The notes beneath the pieces were generated by a model that was not told the DNA's origin, did no database searches, and saw only the letters and a program-made list of their open reading frames with translations. A stretch of DNA of 64,000 nucleotides, taken from Rhodococcus qingshengii JCM 15477. GTDB taxonomy: Bacteria; Actinomycetota; Actinomycetes; Mycobacteriales; Mycobacteriaceae. The DNA is taken from positions 974,501-1,038,500 of the forward strand of contig NZ_CP096563.1 in NCBI RefSeq assembly GCF_023221595.1, written 5' to 3'. Below are positions 57,101 through 64,000 of this stretch, in pieces (position 1 is the stretch's first letter; every line of letters starts with the position of its first letter). Position numbers and translations under genes: made by a program.

Positions 57101-60100
57101 GCCCTCGGCGATCTGGCGGCTGCGGCCGCGCGTCACGCCGGGCCTCCCATTCTGACCCCGTACGATGTGACGTTGCTCGACCTGAGTCAGGCCGAGATCG
57201 ACGCGATAGCCGATGCGAGTCCGGCAGGTGTCAGCAGCATCCTCCCACTCTCACCGTTGCAGGAAGGCCTGTACTTCCAAGCCGGCTACGCGGGCAGCAG
57301 CGACAGCAGCAGTGGTGGGGACATCTACACGGCACAGTTCTCGATGGACTTCGGGCACACCCTCGATGTCGACAGGTTGGCTGCGGCCGCCCGGACACTT
57401 CAACGACGAAATCCCACGTTGCGAGCGGGTTTCGTGAGCGAAGGGCTGAACGAGCCGGTGCAGTTCTTCAGCGCTGGACTCGATGTTCCGGTCATCGTCC
57501 ACGATCTCCGTGAACTCGACGACTCGGTTGCTCGTGAGCGTGCCGAGGCCGTCGCCGCCCAAGACCGAGTGACGCCATTCGACCTGACCGCGCCGCCGCT
57601 GTGGCGTATGAGTGTGCTGCATCTGCCCGGCGGCCAGGATCGTCTGGTGATCAACAGGCAGTTCCTGCTGTGGGACGGCTGGTCCAACGGCCTTGTCGTC
57701 AGTCAGCTTCTGGCGCTTTACGATACCGGCGGCGACGACAGCGCATTCGGCGAACCCGAGGGGTCGTTCGAGACATACCTCGCCTGGTTGGCCGATCGCG
57801 ACGGTGCAGCCGCCGACGAGGGGTGGCGCGGAGCGCTCGCAGGACTCGAGGAGCCGACGCTTGTTGCCGAGTCGATGCCCGGCGTCGAAGTTCAGCTTCC
57901 GGATCGCCGCGATGCGGTTCTGTCGGAAACGCTTTCGCGTGCGTTGCGTGAGCGCGCTGCCGCGTCCGGCGTCACGTTCAACACGGTACTGAATGCAGCG
58001 CTGGCCCTCGTGCTGGCGTCGGCCACCGGTCGACAGGACGTCGTCTTCGGCTCCACGGTTGCCGGACGGCCACCGGAGGTACCGGGAATCGACACCGTGG
58101 TGGGAATGTTCCTCAACACCGTTCCCGTTCGGCTGCAACTGGATCCGAACGAGAGCGTCGAGGAACTTCTTCGTCGGACACAGGCGGATCGACTTTCGCT
58201 GATGCCTTTCGACTACCTCGGTTTGGCATCGATCCAGCGTGTTTCCGAGCATCGTCAACTCTTCGACGTGCTGATGGTCCTGCAGAACTTCGTGGACGAG
58301 AGGCAAGTCCACGCGCTCAACGCCGCTCACGACGTGAGTGGAAGCGACAGTATCGATCACACGCACTATCCGCTGACCGTCGTGGTCACACCGGGTGCCA
58401 CCGTCAACGTCAAGTTCGAGTTCCATCCGCATCTGGTGACCGCGCGCCGGGCCGAGGACCTACTGCGTCACTTCGTCGACCTGCTGCAGAGTTGGTCGCA
58501 GGACATGGCGGGATCGGTTGTTGCGTCTCCGGTTCCCGCAGTAGCGCAGCAGACGCAGATCCGGGAGTTGCCGGAGCGCACCATTGCCGACCTGTTCGAA
58601 GAAGTCGCGTCGGCGCAACCGAACGACACGGCACTCGTGTTCGGGAAGCGCCGGATGACCTACGCCGATCTCGACGGCGAGATCAACCGGATGGCGCGGT
58701 TGCTGATCAATTACGGCGCCGGCCCGGAAAAGATTGTCGCTCTTGGCCTACCACGTTCGGTGGACATGGTCGTCGCGCTCTTCGCGGTATTGCGCACGGG
58801 TGCTGCCTACCTACCCCTCGAACTCGACCATCCGGCCGAACGGTTGGCCGTGATGATCGACGACGCGGATCCTGTCGTGTTGCTGACAACCGTTTCGGCC
58901 TCACCGAGGTTCGAAGGTGCGGACGTCCGCACTATCGTGATCGACGAACCCGATACAGCAGCAAGGAGACTGACGATTTCGGCGCGGGCACTCTCCGCGT
59001 CGGAACTCGGAGCATTCGCCCCGGGGGCACCGCATCGACTCGACCACCCCGCGTACGTCATCTACACCTCCGGTTCGACCGGCAAGCCCAAGGGCGTGGT
59101 CACCGGTTACCGCGGCTTGACGAACATGCAGTTCAACCACCGCGAGGCGATTTTCGAACCCGTGATCGCCGCGGCGGGCCGGCGCCTGCGGATCGCGCAC
59201 ACCGTGTCCTTCGCCTTCGACATGTCGTGGGAGGAACTTCTGTGGCTCGTGGAAGGCCACGAGGTGCACATTTGTGACGAGGATTTGCGTCGTGATGCCG
59301 AGGCACTCGTTGCATACTGCGACGCACTGGACATCGACGTCGTCAACGTGACACCGACCTACGCGACGCACCTGATCGACAGCGGGCTTCTCGACGTCGG
59401 TGTGGGACACCACCGCCCGCCGTTGGTCCTGCTCGGCGGTGAAGCCGTTCCGGATTCGGTGTGGAACAGGCTGCGCGACACCGAGGGAACCGTGGGCTAC
59501 AACCTCTACGGTCCGACGGAATACACGATCAACACGCTCGGTGGCGGAACGTTCGACAGTGACACCCCGACCGTCGGCAAACCGATCTGGAACACCGCCG
59601 CGCATATTCTCGACGGCTGGCTGCGTCCGGTCCCCGATGGAGTTGCCGGCGAACTGTACATTGCCGGAGCCGGTTTGGCTCGCGGCTACCTCGGACGCTT
59701 CGCGCTCACGTCCGAGCGCTTCGTCGCAGATCCGGCTGGGACCGGAGGACGTATGTACCGCACCGGGGATCTCGTGCGGCGACGCGGTGACGGCAACCTG
59801 GACTTCCTCGGCCGCACCGACGATCAGGTGAAGATCAGAGGTCACCGCATCGAGCCGAGCGAAATCGTCTCCGTTCTCGAATCCGACGAACATGTGCGGC
59901 AAGCGGCAGTGGTGGTCGACGTCGGGGCAGGTGGAGTCAAGAGGCTCGTCGGCTACGTGACGCCCGTGCGACTCGGCGCCGGGCACGACTACCGCGCGCA
60001 GGCGCGAGTTCTCCTACCCGACTACATGGTTCCGGCCGTGGTGATCGAGGTGGAGACGCTACCGATGACCGTCAACGGCAAGCTCGACGTCAAGGCACTG

Positions 60101-63100
60101 CCCACCGCTGATTCGGTGCTGGGGGAGCGGAGTGGGGAGTCGATCGCACCGCGTAACCACACGGAAGAGGTCCTCTGCGACCTCTTCTCCGACGTACTCG
60201 ATGTGGGCGATATCGGGGTCGACGACAACTTCTTCGACCTCGGTGGGCACTCGCTTCTGGCCACCAAGCTGATCAGTCGAGCTCGGATCGCCATTCCGAA
60301 CAGTCTGACCATGCGTGATCTCTTCGAAGCGCCGACGGTGGCGGAACTTGCGGAACGTATTGTGGCCGAGCAGGGATCGACGCGACCGGTACTGGTAGCG
60401 AAGCCGCGGCCGGACCACCTTCCTCTTTCTGCCGCTCAACAGCGATTGTGGCTGATCGGACAGATGGAGGAGAACTCCGCGGCCTACAATTTCCCGATCG
60501 TGCTCCGTTTGGACGGCGCACTGGACGCGGACGTCTTCGCCGCGGCGCTCGGCGACGTCGTGGAACGACACGAATCCCTGCGTACGGTGTTCCGGTTGGT
60601 GGACGGATCGCCGGAGCAGATAATTCTCGAATCGGCGACGATTCCGGTCGAGACAGTTCATCGAGACGAATCCGGTGTCGCCGGTGAAATTGCCGTGGCA
60701 GTGGGTCGTCCGTTCGACCTGTCTGACGAGATTCCGATTCGCGCCCGTCTGATCCGAGTAGACGGTGCCGAGGTGGACGGTGCCGTAATCGTCGTGATCG
60801 TCCTGCATCACATCACGACGGACGAATGGTCCGATCGGCCATTCCTGCGCGATCTGATGTCGGCCTACTCCTCTCGGATCCAGGGCGAAGATCCAATTTT
60901 CGAACCGCTTCCGGTTCAGTACGCGGACTACACCCTGTGGCAACGGGAATTACTCGGCAGCGCCGACGATCCGTCGAGCATCCTGAGCACGCAGTTGGAC
61001 TTCTGGGCGAAGAGTTTGGACGGAGCCCCCGAAGAACTGCTGCTTCCCGCCGACCGGAGTCGACCGGCCAGACCGAGTTTCTCCGGTGGTGCAGTGGTGA
61101 CACGGTTGGGCGTGGAGACAACTGCTGCACTGCGAGATCTGGCGCGCGAGAGCCGGAGCTCGATGTTCATGGTTCTGCACGCGGCGTCGGCGGCGTTGCT
61201 GACTGCGCTCGGAGCGGGTGAGGACCTTCCCCTCGGCGCTCCCGTCGCCGGACGTAGTGAGCAGGGACTCGACGAACTGGTCGGCTTCTTCGTCAATACG
61301 ATTGTGCTGCGCACGGATACGTCAGGTAATCCGACGTTCCGGGAGTTGGTGGATCGCGTTCGCGAGGGAGATCTCGAGGCCTTCGCCAACGCCGACGTTC
61401 CCTTCGAAACGGTGGTGGAGCGCCTCAATCCGTCGCGTACTTTGGCACGTAATCCGCTGTTCCAGGTCATGGTCGGCTATCACAGCCGGGAGGAGATGGG
61501 AGGGGATCCGTTCGAACTCGAGGAGTACACAGCCAAGTTCGATCTGGTGTTCAACTTCACCGAGTACCTCGGCGACGAAGGCTGCATCGACGTCCGACTC
61601 GAATACGGCAGCGACCTCTTCGATCGCGAAACAGCACAGCGAATTTCGAACCGATTGGAATCGGTGATCGCGGCAGTCGTGGAATCGGCCGACATCGAGA
61701 TCGGCGACATCGACATCTTCTTGCCAGGCGAACTCGAGCAAGTTGTCACCTCGTTCAACGACACCGCCGTCGACGTGCCGGAAGAGACGTTCTACGACGC
61801 TTTCGCGCGTGGAGTCGTTGCTACGCCCGAGGCTGTTGCGGTGCGCGACGAGGCGGGGCAGGCCACGTACCGCGAACTCTCCGAGCAGTGTGATCGGATC
61901 GCCGGCGTGCTGTATCGCCGCGGAGTGTCGGTCGAAGACGTGGTGGGGCTTGCTGTCCCGCGCTCGGTGGAAATGGTCGCGTCGGTCCTCGCCGTGCTCA
62001 AGCTGGGGGCCGCGTATCTACCCCTGGATTTGAGTCACCCGAGCGAGCGCATCACATACATGCTCACCGATTCCCGCGCCTCGGTACTTCTGTCCACTGC
62101 GGAGGAAAGCTCGCGGATCGAGGATGTGGTCGGCGTCGAGCGAATCCTCCTGGACGATCCGCTGATCCGTGCGGAACTGGACGAGGCAGTGATCGTCGAA
62201 ACTCCCCGGCCACCAGTTGGCGTCAGCCACGCTGCCTATGTCATCTACACCTCGGGATCGACCGGCAAGCCGAAGGGAGCCGTCCTCTCCCATGACGGTA
62301 TTCCGAGTCTTGTTGCCACAGCCGAGGTTCGGATGCGACTGGTACCGGGTTCGGTGGTGATGCAGTTCGCTTCGGTCGGCTTCGACGTCGCGGTATTCGA
62401 GCTGGCGATGGCACTGTGCACGAGCAGTACCCTGGTGATCGTGCCGCAGAATGCACGAGTTGCCGGTCCGGCGCTGACCGATTTCATGACGAGCAATCGT
62501 GTCACCCACGCGATCATCCCTCCCTCGTTGCTGGCCGCTCTGCCGGCAGGATGTGAAGTGCCGCAGGGCTGCACCGTGTTGGTCGGAACCGAGACGGTGC
62601 CACCGGAGCTGATCGGGCGATGGGCGGAGCGGCTGAATTTGCTTGCCGCGTACGGACTCACCGAAGCCACGGTGAACAACACACTGTGGCAGGCGGAACC
62701 CGGTTGGAACGGTCCCGTGCCCATCGGAATCCCTGACCCCAACGAACAGGCGTACGTGCTCGACGATCGACTCCGTCCGGTTCCGCCGGGAGTATCCGGC
62801 GAGCTGTACATCGCGGGACGCGGCCTGGCGAGAGGCTATCTGGGCCGATTCGATCTGACGGCACAGAGATTCATCGCCGATCCCTTCACCGCGGGCGATC
62901 GCATGTATCGCACCGGGGACCGCGCGCGGTGGCGCACTGACGGGAACATCGACTTCCTCGGCCGCGTCGACGATCAGGTCAAGATCCGCGGTTTCCGAAT
63001 CGAGTTGGGCGAAATCATCGGAGCTCTCAGTGCCCATCCTTCGGTGAAGCAGGCAACGGTCGTCGCGGATCGGCAGGGCGAAATCACGCGCCTGGTCGGT

Positions 63101-64000
63101 TACGTGTCACCGGAACCCGGTGTCGTCGTCGACACGACGGCAGTGCGGAACCTCGCGGCAGTGTCGTTGCCCGACTACATGGTTCCGACCATGGTTGTCG
63201 CCCTTGACGGTCCGCTGCCGTTGACGCCCAACGGAAAGCTCGACCGCAAGTCGTTGCCCACTCCGGACTGGTCGGAGCTGGCGGGTGATGTTGCTCCTCG
63301 CACGGCAGTGGAGTCCACGGTTGCGGCTGCATTCGCGGAAATCCTGCAACTTCCGAGTGTCGGAGTCCACGACAGTTTCTTCGAACTCGGCGGCCATTCG
63401 ATGGCTTCGATGAAACTGGTCGGTCGCATTCGGGAAGCGTTCGGCGTGGACGTCAGTATTCGAGACGTATTCGACGCGCCGAGTGTTGCGGAGTTGGCGG
63501 CCGTCGTCGCGCGTTCGGAAGGTGGGCGTCCGATCCTGACGCCGGCGGTGAAACGTCCCGAGACGATGGGTCTGTCTGCGCCGCAACGTCGTCAGTGGGA
63601 GTTGTTCCGCGCGTCCGGCGCGCAACCGCAAGCAAGCCACGCTCTGGCGCTGACCCTGAAATCGAAGATCGATCCGGAGATTCTCGGGCACGCCTTGGAC
63701 GATGTGACTTCGCGGCACGAACCCCTGCGGACCACCTTCGTCGAGGTCGACGGCATCGTCGTGGCAAGAGAATCGGTGCGTCCGACTGTCGATGTGGTCG
63801 ATGTCGGCGCCGGCGATGTGGGTCGAGTGGTGTTCGAACTGGCTCAACTTCCGATGGATCTGCGTGAGCAATCACCGTTGCGGGTTCATCTGGTGCTCGG
63901 TGAAGACGGCTCTAGGACACTGCTTCTCGTCATGCACTACATCGCCGTCGACGAGTGGTCAGTAGTGCCGCTGTTGGGAGATCTGGTCTCTGCTTATGCA
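48149..64000 (+). CDS. Giant hydroxamate-siderophore non-ribosomal peptide synthetase (3' end outside window)
   Basis: One open frame of 5284 codons continues past the window end. Domain order read by hand: C1-A1-T1-E1, C2-A2-T2-E2, C3-A3-T3, C4-A4-T4, C5 (partial). Each A domain has the core motifs and the A10 lysine (NGKLD or SGKLD). T domains carry GGDS before epimerases and GGHS otherwise. Specificity codes: A1 DINYWGGIGK, A2 DVPHNSLVDK, A3 DMENLGLINK, A4 DVFILGAVNK. From memory, A1 and A3 equal the coelichelin codes for formyl-hydroxyornithine and hydroxyornithine, and A2 is serine-like. The ATG at 48149 (MSDHSQ) is chosen; an ATG at 48134 is also in frame, and neither has a clear ribosome site. 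An IdeR-like box precedes it. Product inferred: a foroxymithine/erythrochelin-like tetrapeptide or longer. Confidence 0.9.
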   Translation, partial: MSDHSQVAHPAVSGGADLDAALPATAAQREVWVAQNVDPSSPVYNIGLVVEVDGTIDIERAAAAIEASVGRVEALFVHFEVDADNQLIQVPIPDARWDVEILDLRAEADPDSTAQSWMDTDMARVFGPDDLLFRQVLLLTADDRVIWYQRYHHSVVDGYGISLIVADVAERYDDPNLGTAAPQWSLDAVVAADLDYRNSPRFQTDRQYWVERVESGPEATRILHGQVDDSLPPISAILTLDADRAAQLYRYAADAGIRRTRLPMAALIAYIARTTGKHDVVVSVPMAARVGRNMRRTPSMASTILPLSIRVERSETIGQLATRLDTALVSILKHGRYRGEDLARDIRAIDPDRQVFGPGINSMMFEHTLTFGGCPVRVRNSVTGRVSDLDLSVRGGQDGEPIEIDVRAPAGFDRELADHTARIEQFLDRFVAEPQLPISALDPMSLAERELVLHGWNDTAEPQPVTTVPDLLRSSFSVDRSVVAVVDGDVRLTYGELESRVSQLAAHLISRGVATETVVAIGLPRSAEMVVGLLAVMCAGGAFVPLDPSWPAERRESVLADAGATLVLTSDGVDDSVPVDLSAWAYEDGPSDLSETMTSDIRIHGAQLAYVIFTSGSTGRPKGAMIRHEAICARLLWQRERILGFGSGDASLFKAPLSFDISINEILLPLVSGGRLVIAKPEGERDPQYLLDLIAGESVTFVYLVSSMLDILLDLANGTDQLDSLKHVWCGGEVLTPELFDRFRDQLSTTLYHGYGPAEATIGVSHVIYREEAERIATSIGRPNPNTRLYVLDGDLQPVPIGTGGELYAAGFLLGRGYVGASALTASRFVADPFVSGDLAGSRMYRTGDLARWTADGTLDFLGRTDNQVKIRGMRLELEDVEAAVISHPAVRHVAVLVRQAPTGAKYLAAYVSAASGTNLAIDSRELREWAASKLPDYMVPTTVTVLDKFPLTANGKLDRRALPEPDLAELSAHVAARNEVEQQFCTLIASAVGLDSVGVTDDFFALGGDSIVAISLVTAARAAGLSISPREVFQLRTAEAMARAQSSRVAEIVDHADQPIGHVATTPIAAKVLGVSDAVRTFHQRALIQTPSALTSEHAESALDALVARHDALRGTLTSEGTLLVPETNEAAVVFETRALPAPLEECGPLIVAETERAVGRLNPADGTMVSAVLFRPVTGPGRLLLVIHHAVVDGVSWRIILEDLARAGIAAMNGDEPALAPVGTSVRRYAELVSEAVGAGRLDSEIEFWDSVTSAQRASLGRRALDPAVDLARTAAARSITLPPELADQLLGSVPRAFGADVSEVLVTALAVALTRWSGAGSVTIDLEGHGRDEDIVRGDGAAHVDLTRTVGWFTTVFPVALEIGTAAPDLEASGELAGVLKSVKEQLRRVPNAGFGYGALRYLGSSDQLGSVAAPEVVLNYLGRTAAAEGDWFPVSMDGAADPSMPLGHALSVDVVAEDAAGGPRLRATLTWASNIFLRSDIDRFARLWLDSLEAVSGLAAFGGATPSDYPLVALAQADVDGLPKAEEILPLTPLQEGIYFHSAFADPGADQYVVQQVVELTGAVDSAALRRALQSVVDRHEALRTGFSVLGDGRVVQVVHPSAVVEMAVVEVAGADVDELLSADRARGFDLAQPPLVRYTLVRASSEKYLLLQSIHHAVADGWSVPVMLRELMASYSVGDSGVVLPTPAPYRSYLEWLAGHDHEASAAVWREALNSPGPAVELPAPSAGSSGVCATRVELSDSDTRALAINGRSHGLTLSTLVHGAWGLVLGRMTGRTDVLFGSTVSGRGGDLPGIESMVGLFINTVPARLRFDPAETAAQALSRWQREQSELLDHQYLGLPELRRTGGLEQDFESLVVFENYPLGDTAIADPTNSVRLTGIRFDERPAYPLTLIVVPGDRLALELKYDAAQVDGDAAASLAETLAVVLTELSRDLDQVIGRIALAPAQPGSVGTALDRPRATLTELLKDQAGRTPEATAVIFREESLTYAELHSRADRFAHLLRERGVGRESLVAVALPRSLDLMVAILGIGKAGGAYVPLDTGYPAERLTYMLGDADPVCVVVSEDSSLDSGSVPRVTVSESAQFPADPLSVPGSPADAAYMIYTSGSTGRPKGVVVNHEGVVNRLLWAQQIRPMDVSDRMLQKTPSSFDVSVPEFFWPFLVGATLVMAEPDGHKDPGYLADVIVEHSVTRVHFVPSMLDVFLAEPKAALCSSLEIVNCSGEALPVHVARKVAEILPNTLVDNLYGPTEAAVDVSWQPSVQETPADAVSVPIGAPAANTGLLVLDPYLQNVPAGATGELYLAGPQLARGYHGRGGLTSERFVANPYSDGGSRMYRTGDIVRWNADGVLEYLGRADEQVKVRGFRIELGEIDAQLALCPGVTASAVIVRTDGPSNRAQVVAYLVGDADDVAVRAQLLSVLPEFMVPSAFVRLESLPLSPSGKLDRKALPAPDFAAQVGDLTGVVSSGVADLLAGHFATVLGLPRVGVRDDFFTLGGDSILAIRLVNLARRDSVVLTPRQIFELRTPAAIAAAVGDVATSDATVTADIGVGELVPLPVVHRLSEWTGGTDRFNQAVLIHSPATSLGSITGALQAVLDHHDGLRQTLIRHDRGMWSARIEEPGSVRAANLVERVDARGLDDSELRRLVTEHSETATSRLDPSAGRMVSVVWFDCGAESLGRLAIVAHHLVVDGVSWGTVLEDLAMAWVAVEAGEPAALDAVGTSLRTFSRTVAEHAYSAHRFAELDHWLTVTAPGAQLIPDAAGYAVVSGGSRRTVTVDGAISEAALGSVAAMVGAEGTDVLLAALTMSVDRWRRSTGRSEHELLVDLERHGREELVAGIDLSRTVGWFTTIAPMRLHGGIDPVDTLREVKESLRAAPDGGIGYGMLRYVNARTASTLAGRSESQILFNYLGRTTTAGSTAWSLAAESEALSTDPDADMGGPYRLIVNVVSVDSGLRAEFAWASEDLSEEDAQSLSDGWVSALGDLAAAAARHAGPPILTPYDVTLLDLSQAEIDAIADASPAGVSSILPLSPLQEGLYFQAGYAGSSDSSSGGDIYTAQFSMDFGHTLDVDRLAAAARTLQRRNPTLRAGFVSEGLNEPVQFFSAGLDVPVIVHDLRELDDSVARERAEAVAAQDRVTPFDLTAPPLWRMSVLHLPGGQDRLVINRQFLLWDGWSNGLVVSQLLALYDTGGDDSAFGEPEGSFETYLAWLADRDGAAADEGWRGALAGLEEPTLVAESMPGVEVQLPDRRDAVLSETLSRALRERAAASGVTFNTVLNAALALVLASATGRQDVVFGSTVAGRPPEVPGIDTVVGMFLNTVPVRLQLDPNESVEELLRRTQADRLSLMPFDYLGLASIQRVSEHRQLFDVLMVLQNFVDERQVHALNAAHDVSGSDSIDHTHYPLTVVVTPGATVNVKFEFHPHLVTARRAEDLLRHFVDLLQSWSQDMAGSVVASPVPAVAQQTQIRELPERTIADLFEEVASAQPNDTALVFGKRRMTYADLDGEINRMARLLINYGAGPEKIVALGLPRSVDMVVALFAVLRTGAAYLPLELDHPAERLAVMIDDADPVVLLTTVSASPRFEGADVRTIVIDEPDTAARRLTISARALSASELGAFAPGAPHRLDHPAYVIYTSGSTGKPKGVVTGYRGLTNMQFNHREAIFEPVIAAAGRRLRIAHTVSFAFDMSWEELLWLVEGHEVHICDEDLRRDAEALVAYCDALDIDVVNVTPTYATHLIDSGLLDVGVGHHRPPLVLLGGEAVPDSVWNRLRDTEGTVGYNLYGPTEYTINTLGGGTFDSDTPTVGKPIWNTAAHILDGWLRPVPDGVAGELYIAGAGLARGYLGRFALTSERFVADPAGTGGRMYRTGDLVRRRGDGNLDFLGRTDDQVKIRGHRIEPSEIVSVLESDEHVRQAAVVVDVGAGGVKRLVGYVTPVRLGAGHDYRAQARVLLPDYMVPAVVIEVETLPMTVNGKLDVKALPTADSVLGERSGESIAPRNHTEEVLCDLFSDVLDVGDIGVDDNFFDLGGHSLLATKLISRARIAIPNSLTMRDLFEAPTVAELAERIVAEQGSTRPVLVAKPRPDHLPLSAAQQRLWLIGQMEENSAAYNFPIVLRLDGALDADVFAAALGDVVERHESLRTVFRLVDGSPEQIILESATIPVETVHRDESGVAGEIAVAVGRPFDLSDEIPIRARLIRVDGAEVDGAVIVVIVLHHITTDEWSDRPFLRDLMSAYSSRIQGEDPIFEPLPVQYADYTLWQRELLGSADDPSSILSTQLDFWAKSLDGAPEELLLPADRSRPARPSFSGGAVVTRLGVETTAALRDLARESRSSMFMVLHAASAALLTALGAGEDLPLGAPVAGRSEQGLDELVGFFVNTIVLRTDTSGNPTFRELVDRVREGDLEAFANADVPFETVVERLNPSRTLARNPLFQVMVGYHSREEMGGDPFELEEYTAKFDLVFNFTEYLGDEGCIDVRLEYGSDLFDRETAQRISNRLESVIAAVVESADIEIGDIDIFLPGELEQVVTSFNDTAVDVPEETFYDAFARGVVATPEAVAVRDEAGQATYRELSEQCDRIAGVLYRRGVSVEDVVGLAVPRSVEMVASVLAVLKLGAAYLPLDLSHPSERITYMLTDSRASVLLSTAEESSRIEDVVGVERILLDDPLIRAELDEAVIVETPRPPVGVSHAAYVIYTSGSTGKPKGAVLSHDGIPSLVATAEVRMRLVPGSVVMQFASVGFDVAVFELAMALCTSSTLVIVPQNARVAGPALTDFMTSNRVTHAIIPPSLLAALPAGCEVPQGCTVLVGTETVPPELIGRWAERLNLLAAYGLTEATVNNTLWQAEPGWNGPVPIGIPDPNEQAYVLDDRLRPVPPGVSGELYIAGRGLARGYLGRFDLTAQRFIADPFTAGDRMYRTGDRARWRTDGNIDFLGRVDDQVKIRGFRIELGEIIGALSAHPSVKQATVVADRQGEITRLVGYVSPEPGVVVDTTAVRNLAAVSLPDYMVPTMVVALDGPLPLTPNGKLDRKSLPTPDWSELAGDVAPRTAVESTVAAAFAEILQLPSVGVHDSFFELGGHSMASMKLVGRIREAFGVDVSIRDVFDAPSVAELAAVVARSEGGRPILTPAVKRPETMGLSAPQRRQWELFRASGAQPQASHALALTLKSKIDPEILGHALDDVTSRHEPLRTTFVEVDGIVVARESVRPTVDVVDVGAGDVGRVVFELAQLPMDLREQSPLRVHLVLGEDGSRTLLLVMHYIAVDEWSVVPLLGDLVSAYA
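48200..52700 (+). other. NRPS module 1: C-A-T-E, predicted D-N5-formyl-N5-hydroxyornithine
   Basis: C1 (about 48200-49450) has HHSVVDG at residues 152-158, so a condensation domain precedes the first amino acid and may N-acylate it or accept a starter. A1 spans about 49510-51050 with the code starting at Asp codon 50126. T1 has its phosphopantetheine serine at 51179-51181. E1 (about 51340-52690) has HHAVVDGVSW, EGHGRDE and TVGWFT. Confidence 0.8.
52720..57150 (+). other. NRPS module 2: C-A-T-E, predicted D-serine
   Basis: C2 has HHAVADG. A2 reads DVPHNSLVDK, like the serine code DVWHxSLxDK of EntF but with proline (54626-54628) for tryptophan at position 239. T2 serine codon at 55655-55657. 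E2 has HHLVVDGVSW, ERHGREE and TVGWFT. Confidence 0.75.
57230..60350 (+). other. NRPS module 3: C-A-T, predicted L-N5-hydroxyornithine
   Basis: C3 has QFLLWDG (57659-57679) at the place of HHxxxDG. A3 (about 58570-60110) reads DMENLGLINK, starting at Asp codon 59219. T3 serine codon at 60251-60253. No epimerase follows. Confidence 0.78.
60400..64000 (+). other. NRPS module 4: C-A-T, plus the start of a fifth condensation domain
   Basis: C4 has HHITTDE. A4 (about 61760-63260, Asp codon 62384) reads DVFILGAVNK, close to codes I recall for acylated hydroxyornithines in erythrochelin-type synthetases. T4 serine codon at 63398-63400. C5 begins near 63560 and has HYIAVDE in place of HHxxxDG. It may be a terminal cyclisation domain or the start of a fifth module; the window ends too early to tell. 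Confidence 0.65.

Overview
The window reads as the chromosome of a mycolic-acid actinomycete, most likely a Rhodococcus of the R. erythropolis type. The reasons are a complete mce4 steroid-import operon, mycobacterium-like cholesterol genes in almost the same order as in Mycobacterium tuberculosis, a moderately high GC content, many GTG/TTG starts and 4-bp start/stop overlaps. The genus is inference; no rRNA gene is present.

Layout. (1) 0.2-3.9 kb: divergent echA19 / fadD19 (cholesterol side-chain CoA metabolism) plus a nitronate-monooxygenase-like gene. (2) 4.2-19.1 kb: a compact sialic acid (N-acetylneuraminate) utilisation island: FCD-type regulator, peptide-type ABC importer with a permease-ATPase fusion, three consecutive Gfo/Idh/MocA oxidoreductases, nanA, nanK, nanE, an SGNH esterase, nagA and nagB. 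A perfect 15-bp inverted operator pair sits in the divergent promoter region. (3) 19.2-35.4 kb: fadD17-fadE27-fadE26 (minus strand), then fdxD, hsd4A and the ten-gene yrbE4AB-mce4ABCDEF-mam4AB operon (plus strand). KstR-type boxes precede the units. Import, CoA activation and side-chain beta-oxidation of sterols are therefore encoded together, with the sialic acid island lying between two steroid blocks. (4) 35.5-37.2 kb: otsA (trehalose-6-phosphate synthase) and a small upstream gene. (5) 37.4-42.8 kb: a heterodimeric ABC exporter with one canonical and one dead ATP site, a formyltransferase and an alpha/beta hydrolase. (6) 42.8-44.3 kb: a 1454-bp IS3-family element. (7) 44.3-48.0 kb: a CsoR/CstR-family repressor, a DUF302 protein and an MmpL-type transporter with four GC-tract palindromes, plus a divergent methyltransferase. 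(8) 48.1 kb to the window end: the first 5284 codons of a giant siderophore NRPS, C-A-T-E / C-A-T-E / C-A-T / C-A-T / C..., running off the end.

The most interesting inference is that the formyltransferase and the NRPS belong to one iron-regulated pathway. Each has an IdeR/DmdR-like box upstream. The hand-read specificity code of adenylation domain 1 (DINYWGGIGK) is the one I recall for N5-formyl-N5-hydroxyornithine, and that of domain 3 (DMENLGLINK) is the one for N5-hydroxyornithine. The predicted backbone is D-fhOrn - D-Ser - L-hOrn - L-(hydroxyornithine-like), resembling foroxymithine, erythrochelin and coelichelin. The second notable system is the sialic acid island with its three oxidoreductases, which may handle anhydro-, dehydro- or otherwise modified sialic acids.
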